Assembly (NCBI GenBank): GCA_964572965.1
Contig: CAZNHL010000119.1
Span: forward strand, 1-7,350
DNA length: 7,350 nt
Direction: 5' to 3'
Source of the DNA: CAZNHL01 sp964572965
GTDB taxonomy: Bacteria > Bacteroidota > Bacteroidia > Cytophagales > UBA9547
Shown here: positions 1 through 4,400 of the stretch, one piece after another
Position numbering within the stretch: position 1 is the stretch's first letter
How the letters are laid out: each line of letters starts with the position of its first letter
Notes under the pieces: generated by a model
What the model was told of the DNA's origin: nothing
The model's input: the letters and a program-made list of their open reading frames with translations, nothing else
The model's database searches: none
Made by a program: the position numbers and the translations under genes

Positions 1-313
1 TTAAGATTCTGTATCTTGAAACTCCCTCGGGCAAATCTGTTCCAACATATTCAAAACCTTGAACGCTCGGCTGTTCAGACCAGATATAAAAACCTTGTCG
101 ATTGACAAACCAGTCATCTCCAAACGGGTCAACAAAAAGTATCGGGTTGTTTCCGAGAACTGAATAATTTGAAAGATGATGCTTATAAACGGGGTCTATA
201 TTCCAGCGTCTTCCTATTCGACTGTCATATTCCCAATGCTCTGCGGTGTAAATTCCTTCTCCTATTTCGCTGTCTTTTTCTTGTCCATTGAAGCCATATC
301 GATGAGAACCTGA
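1..313 (-). pseudogene. Headless RHS C-terminal cassette (orphan tip), running off the window
   Basis: An open frame of 104 codons runs from 313 to 2 and continues past the window edge. It begins after an in-frame TAA at 314-316 and contains no ATG. It encodes RYGFNGQEKDSEIGEG, YTAEHWEYDSRIGRRWNIDP, SNYSVLGNNPILFVDPFGDD and then a new tip (WFVNRQGFYIWSEQPSVQG). This is the RHS closing segment, equivalent to residues about 1885-1949 of the large protein, but in a different sequence style, so it comes from another RHS lineage. Its 45% GC (one counted line) is like the RHS core, unlike the AT-rich immunity gene before it. It is either a decayed 3' remnant or a silent alternative tip that could be joined to an RHS core by recombination. 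The nature of its toxin cannot be told from the visible part. Confidence 0.8.
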
Positions 314-360
314 TTAATCCAAACAGAACATTATCACCCTAATGTATTCTAATTAATACG
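314..360 (-). other. Short gap between immunity gene and orphan RHS cassette
   Basis: These 47 bases separate the TAG of the TIMP-like gene from the first open codon of the headless cassette. They are AT-rich and contain a weak 5-bp inverted repeat (344-348 with 355-359) without a T-run. I see no convincing terminator, promoter or start site for the cassette. Confidence 0.5.
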
Positions 361-807
361 CTACCGATTTTGTTTTGAATCATAGATTTTGTATAATATT
401 TTATAATGGACTTCTGCATCATTTATACTAACCGTTGGAGTGCATTGATTTGTATATTCCGTCCCTTCTTCATTATATGTATATACTAAATACTTCTTAT
501 TAAATTGGAATTGAAACTGACAATTAGAATTTTCCTGAAAAACTTCAATAGTATCCAAAAGCATGTCCCCTTTAAACTTTGTTCCTAATAAAAATTTTAC
601 TTTTATTAAATATTGATTTCTATCAAATTCATCTTTTATGTTTGTTTGAACAAATTCTATACCTATAACTCTTCCTGTAAATATATTACTACTACTTTTA
701 ATTCTATTTTCTAGCTCTTCTGTTTTAGATAAATATCTACAAACACAACAATAGCCTTGAGTACTAGTTAATACACTAAATAAAATAATTAGCCTTAACT
801 GTTTCAT
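361..807 (-). CDS. Exported TIMP/netrin-like small protein, predicted immunity protein to the metallopeptidase tip
   Basis: This gene encodes 148 residues, ATG at 805-807, TAG at 361-363. Residues 1-18 form a signal peptide (MKQLRLIILFSVLTSTQG). The mature chain then begins with Cys20-Cys21-Val-Cys23. Further on are IFTGRVIGIE (42-51), FLLGTKFKG (72-80), Cys96, NKKYLVYTY (103-111) and TNQCTPT with Cys122. Animal TIMPs start with Cys-x-Cys, whose first residue chelates the protease zinc, and pair C1-C70 and C3-C99. Here Cys21-Cys96 (75 apart) and Cys23-Cys122 (99 apart) mirror that layout. I recognise the pattern from bacterial TIMP-like proteins; no search was run. Placement directly after an HExxH toxin tip suggests it protects the producer outside the cytoplasm. 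Caveats: TIMP-like proteins also occur alone, and cleavage leaving a Cys at the very N-terminus is not certain. The gene is very AT-rich (17-28% GC in three counted 60-base lines). Confidence 0.8.
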   Translation of the reverse strand: MKQLRLIILFSVLTSTQGYCCVCRYLSKTEELENRIKSSSNIFTGRVIGIEFVQTNIKDEFDRNQYLIKVKFLLGTKFKGDMLLDTIEVFQENSNCQFQFQFNKKYLVYTYNEEGTEYTNQCTPTVSINDAEVHYKILYKIYDSKQNR

Positions 808-815
808 CTCTTTTA
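805..815 (-). promoter_or_regulatory. Tight toxin-to-immunity gene junction, likely translational coupling
   Basis: The large gene stops with TAA at 813-815, a 5-base spacer (AAGAG) follows, and the next gene starts with ATG at 805-807. An in-frame TAA eight codons or fewer upstream leaves this ATG as the only ATG start. The purine-rich AAAAGAG abuts the ATG too closely for a normal Shine-Dalgarno, which is common in Bacteroidota. I see no separate promoter. Cotranscription, and probably coupled translation, is inferred from the spacing. Confidence 0.6.
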
Positions 816-1460
816 TTGTTTAACTGGTTTATAATCTCCATTATCATTTTTCTCTATTCCATTATATGCTTTCCCTTTCAAATCTTTGTACTGTGACTTC
901 TCAAAGTTTTCTTCTAAACCTTTATTTTCTCTATACTGTGTTCTAAAATTAATTTCAGAATTAATTGGAAGATTTTGAGAAGCATCTTGACGTTGTTCAT
1001 CAGTACCAGTTACTTCATCCTGTTTCATTTGCTCTTCCTTCATATGAAAAGCTTCATGCGTCCCAATAGCGCCTATCCCTTCATCGATATCTGTTATGTT
1101 ATAGAATCTCCCTGTCTTTTTCTCAACATCATTTTTAATTGCTCCTTCATGTATCGTAACAGTAAACTCCGCTGTATTGTCAATGGTACTTTTACCTTCT
1201 TCTAAATACATGTATGGCTGATCAACCGTTTTAGCATAAGATCCTCCTGGATTTTTATCTGATATTTTAATTCTAATTTTTGCAGGAGATTTATCCCAAA
1301 TTGCAATAGCATCTCTACCTATCTCGGTGGTCGCCATTGCATTTAAAACTCTACCTGCATTTTTCATAAAATCTTCAGAAACATCACTTCCATCCTCTCT
1401 TTTAAATACAGGCTTGTTCTCAACATAAGTAATGACAACTCTTGCCTTTCCATCATAAAT
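813..1460 (-). other. C-terminal toxin tip: predicted HExxH zinc metallopeptidase domain
   Basis: Residues 1952-2166 (215 aa) follow the RHS closing motif and share no RHS text. The sequence GTHEAFHMKEEQ contains an HExxH zincin motif (His2086, Glu2087, His2090; bases 1044-1058). Thirty residues later NSEINFRTQYRENKG offers Glu2120 (bases 954-956) as a likely third zinc ligand, giving HExxH-x29-E, a gluzincin-like layout. The preceding part (LNAMATTEIGRDAIAIWDKS) recalls the helix-plus-strand lead-in of RHS-linked metallopeptidase tips such as the M91/NleD-like and Tox-MPTase groups. Exact family is uncertain. Expected role: zinc-dependent cleavage of a target protein in the recipient cell. 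It is richer in A+T than the RHS core. The gene for the presumed inhibitor starts 5 bases after its stop. Confidence 0.8.
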
Positions 1461-4400
1461 TTCTCTGCCATCAGGGTCAGTAAAGTAAATGGGATTATCA
1501 GCAAAAGCTACATATGGAGATATACCTGCATACTTTCTTTGTAATGGATCTACACTTAACCACACACTTACCCTTGGATCATATATCCTTTCACCGAAGT
1601 CATAACTGTTACCTTCTCCTTTAATCTCATCATCCTTCTCCATCCCATTGAACCCATACCTGTAATTTTCCAACGTCATATTCTTCAATGCAGCCCCAAA
1701 AGCATAATAATCACTTGCCGAAGCTACATCGCCTGCAAAAACAGTACCATTTAACAGTTTATGATCAGTCACTACCGCCAGTACGTTACCTAAATGGTTA
1801 CTTAGCTCAAATAGTTTATTGCCCATAAATACCGTAGCTGCCTGTTGGCCTGCCAGGATAATATTCTGTGTACTGCAGGCATTTTTATTCACACTTACAG
1901 AGATCACTGCAGGATCCTGTGAGGTAAGTGTACCTCCATAACATAATCCTAGCGTTCCGCTGATACTAGACGACCAGCCTGTAGTCATATTGCCATCTAC
2001 ACGGATATCAGCCGTGCCACTGGTAGAAATATGTCCTGCATCCCCCACGGTAAGTGTACCTGTCACCAGGTAAGACTTATCACCCAATACGAGTTGCCCC
2101 GCTTCCTTCACATTGAAATCACCTGTTACCACTATCCCTCCATTATCATAAAGCCTTGCATTGCCATCAAGCACAATATTGCCTGTCGTTTTCACATTAC
2201 CGTTATTGGTATAGGCCGAAGCCGCCGTAATGGTCATGCTACCTGATTCAAAGCTTCCATTATTGACAAAAACAGAGCTGCTCTGCACCAGGCTGAAAGT
2301 TCCGTTTACCTTAAATGAACCATTGTTTTCATACTGGCCTACAGCGCCTACTGTCAAGCTGCCTGTAGACAGGTCTCCATAATTTTTTACGATAGCGCCA
2401 TTGTCGCTAAGGCTTGTAAGACTGGCAGTACCATAGTTATAAAGCTGCACAGCCCAATCAAGTGAGAGACTACCAGTAAAGTTTGTACCCAGTGCAATAA
2501 AGGCTGTTTTACCATATGCAATACTGGTAAGCCCACCCTGTGTACCGCTTAGCAACACATGATTAGGATTTGCAGGATCGTACTGCGGCAGGTTGCCTGG
2601 CAAAGTATTGCCAGCTGTCTGCATAACTCCATCTGTTGGTTTCAATACAGTACCTTCCTCAATCGTACCAAGGCGGCTGCTTCCATACAATGACTGTTCT
2701 GCCAGTGTGGTATTGACTACCGAAGTCGGTAAGGCTGTTGTACTGCTTTCTGCTGTATACACAGCCATACTATTACCACTTGCATCTTTAATATAGAAAG
2801 TATAAACATACTTGTTGTCAGACGGCCTGAAAACACGCTTGCTTATACGTTGTCCGACAGCATCGTATTCAAAGCTCAGGCTTGACTTGGTACTTCCGGC
2901 AATTCGGTTCACAAATTTTACCTTGCCCGACGCTGTCCAGCCAATCTCTGCAATTTCTTCCTGTGTATCTTTGATCAGGTTACCGATCGCATCATAATTG
3001 TAATTTTCAATATCTATCTGGTTTTCAATATCCGTCAGGTCAGCTGTCGGGCCGGTATTGTCCTTAACACCACGCAATTTATTGGTATTGAACAAGTAGC
3101 CATTGGCAATGGTCTGGTAACGGTATTCCAGATTATCAAGTCCTGTAGAGCTTACATTGGCCAATGTCCCGCCACCATTGCGTTGCGCTGTCAGGATATT
3201 GCCGTTCGCATCATAGCTAAAGCGTTCACTGTAATCATTGGTGCTGACAGCCGTCGCCCAGTTATTACCGGTACCAAGGTCTGATGAGCGGAACTTGTCA
3301 ACGCTTGTAATCCTGTTGAGCTGGTCATAACCATAACGGGAAAGCAGAATATGCTTGTTGCCGCCTGCATCATCCAATGCCGGGATAGCTGTAGACATCA
3401 GACTGATATTCCCATTATAAAGATTCTTTCTGTTCAGCGTTGTCAGCAGATCCGGATCAGGTGTGAAAGTTGTCGCTGCCGAATGCTGCCCTATACTTGC
3501 ATAATCCCCTGCAAAATAACCCAGCGTATACCCCATCTGGTCTCCGGAGAAAAGGCCATTGATACCAGTGGCTCCATCTTTACCGATATCTGTTGTATTG
3601 TTAAGACCGGCACTGTTCACACCTTTGATCCAGCCTTGGATCGTATAAGCATAATCCAGTCCCTGTACATTGTTATTACCAAGTTCTGTACGCGCCAGCG
3701 GCCCATGACGATAATATTCATAACGGGCGTCATTATCCCAACGCAAACCATCTTTGCTTGTCAGTACCTGCGTGATACGGTTATCCGCATCATACTCATA
3801 CTGATGCACCAGTTGGTCCGCCTTTGCCTGCTGATAGTAAACTTTATTTACCTTACCACTGATCAGGTCATACTCATAGTCTGTTTTCTTATAGCGATGT
3901 CCTGTTACAGCAGCCATGAGGGCATTTTCCACTACCAACTGTTTCACATTGCCGTGTATGTCATACACATAATGGCTAGCGTGGTCATAACTGCCGTTTA
4001 CGGCACCATCATAACCATTTGTTTCTGCATTCTGATAAGTAGTACTTACAATTCTGTTAACATAGTTACCACTTCCCGCATCTTGGCTAAAACCGTCCAC
4101 AGGTACTGCAAACTTAGGTAATGTATAATAGCTTCTGGTAATTTCCCTCTTTACATTGTCCGCTTTATTCAGCCATACTGCAAAATCAGCCCTCTGTACC
4201 GGAGCACCTGAAATGAGTACCTGATTGGTGAGCACTTCACCCACCTCATTTACACGACCCAGGATATCATATACTGTATAGCTATAACCTTTTACACCAT
4301 ATTTAGCCTGTTTTGCATTTTGGCTTGCAATAATACGTCCGGCATCATCATACCAGAAACGGCTGGCAATTTTTTCACTGAAATCATTTAACACAGACAC

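Noticed and set aside
344..359. Inverted repeat GTATT-6-AATAC just after the TIMP-like gene, as a terminator
   Set aside because: The stem is only 5 A/T-rich base pairs with no following T-run, so it is too weak to call.
361..807. Lipoprotein reading of the small exported protein (Cys20 as lipidated residue)
   Set aside because: The residues before Cys20 (Thr-Gln-Gly-Tyr) do not match a lipobox, which wants Leu/Val at -3 and Ala/Gly/Ser at -1. The paired-cysteine TIMP layout explains the cysteines better.
3351..4121. Plus-strand open frame of 256 codons opposite the RHS core
   Set aside because: It lies fully antisense to well-conserved YD-repeat coding sequence, is rich in Ile/Cys/Thr from reversed codons, and has no recognisable domain. 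It is a shadow frame, as are the shorter plus-strand frames between 975 and 4917 and the minus-strand ones at 3191, 5327 and 6131.
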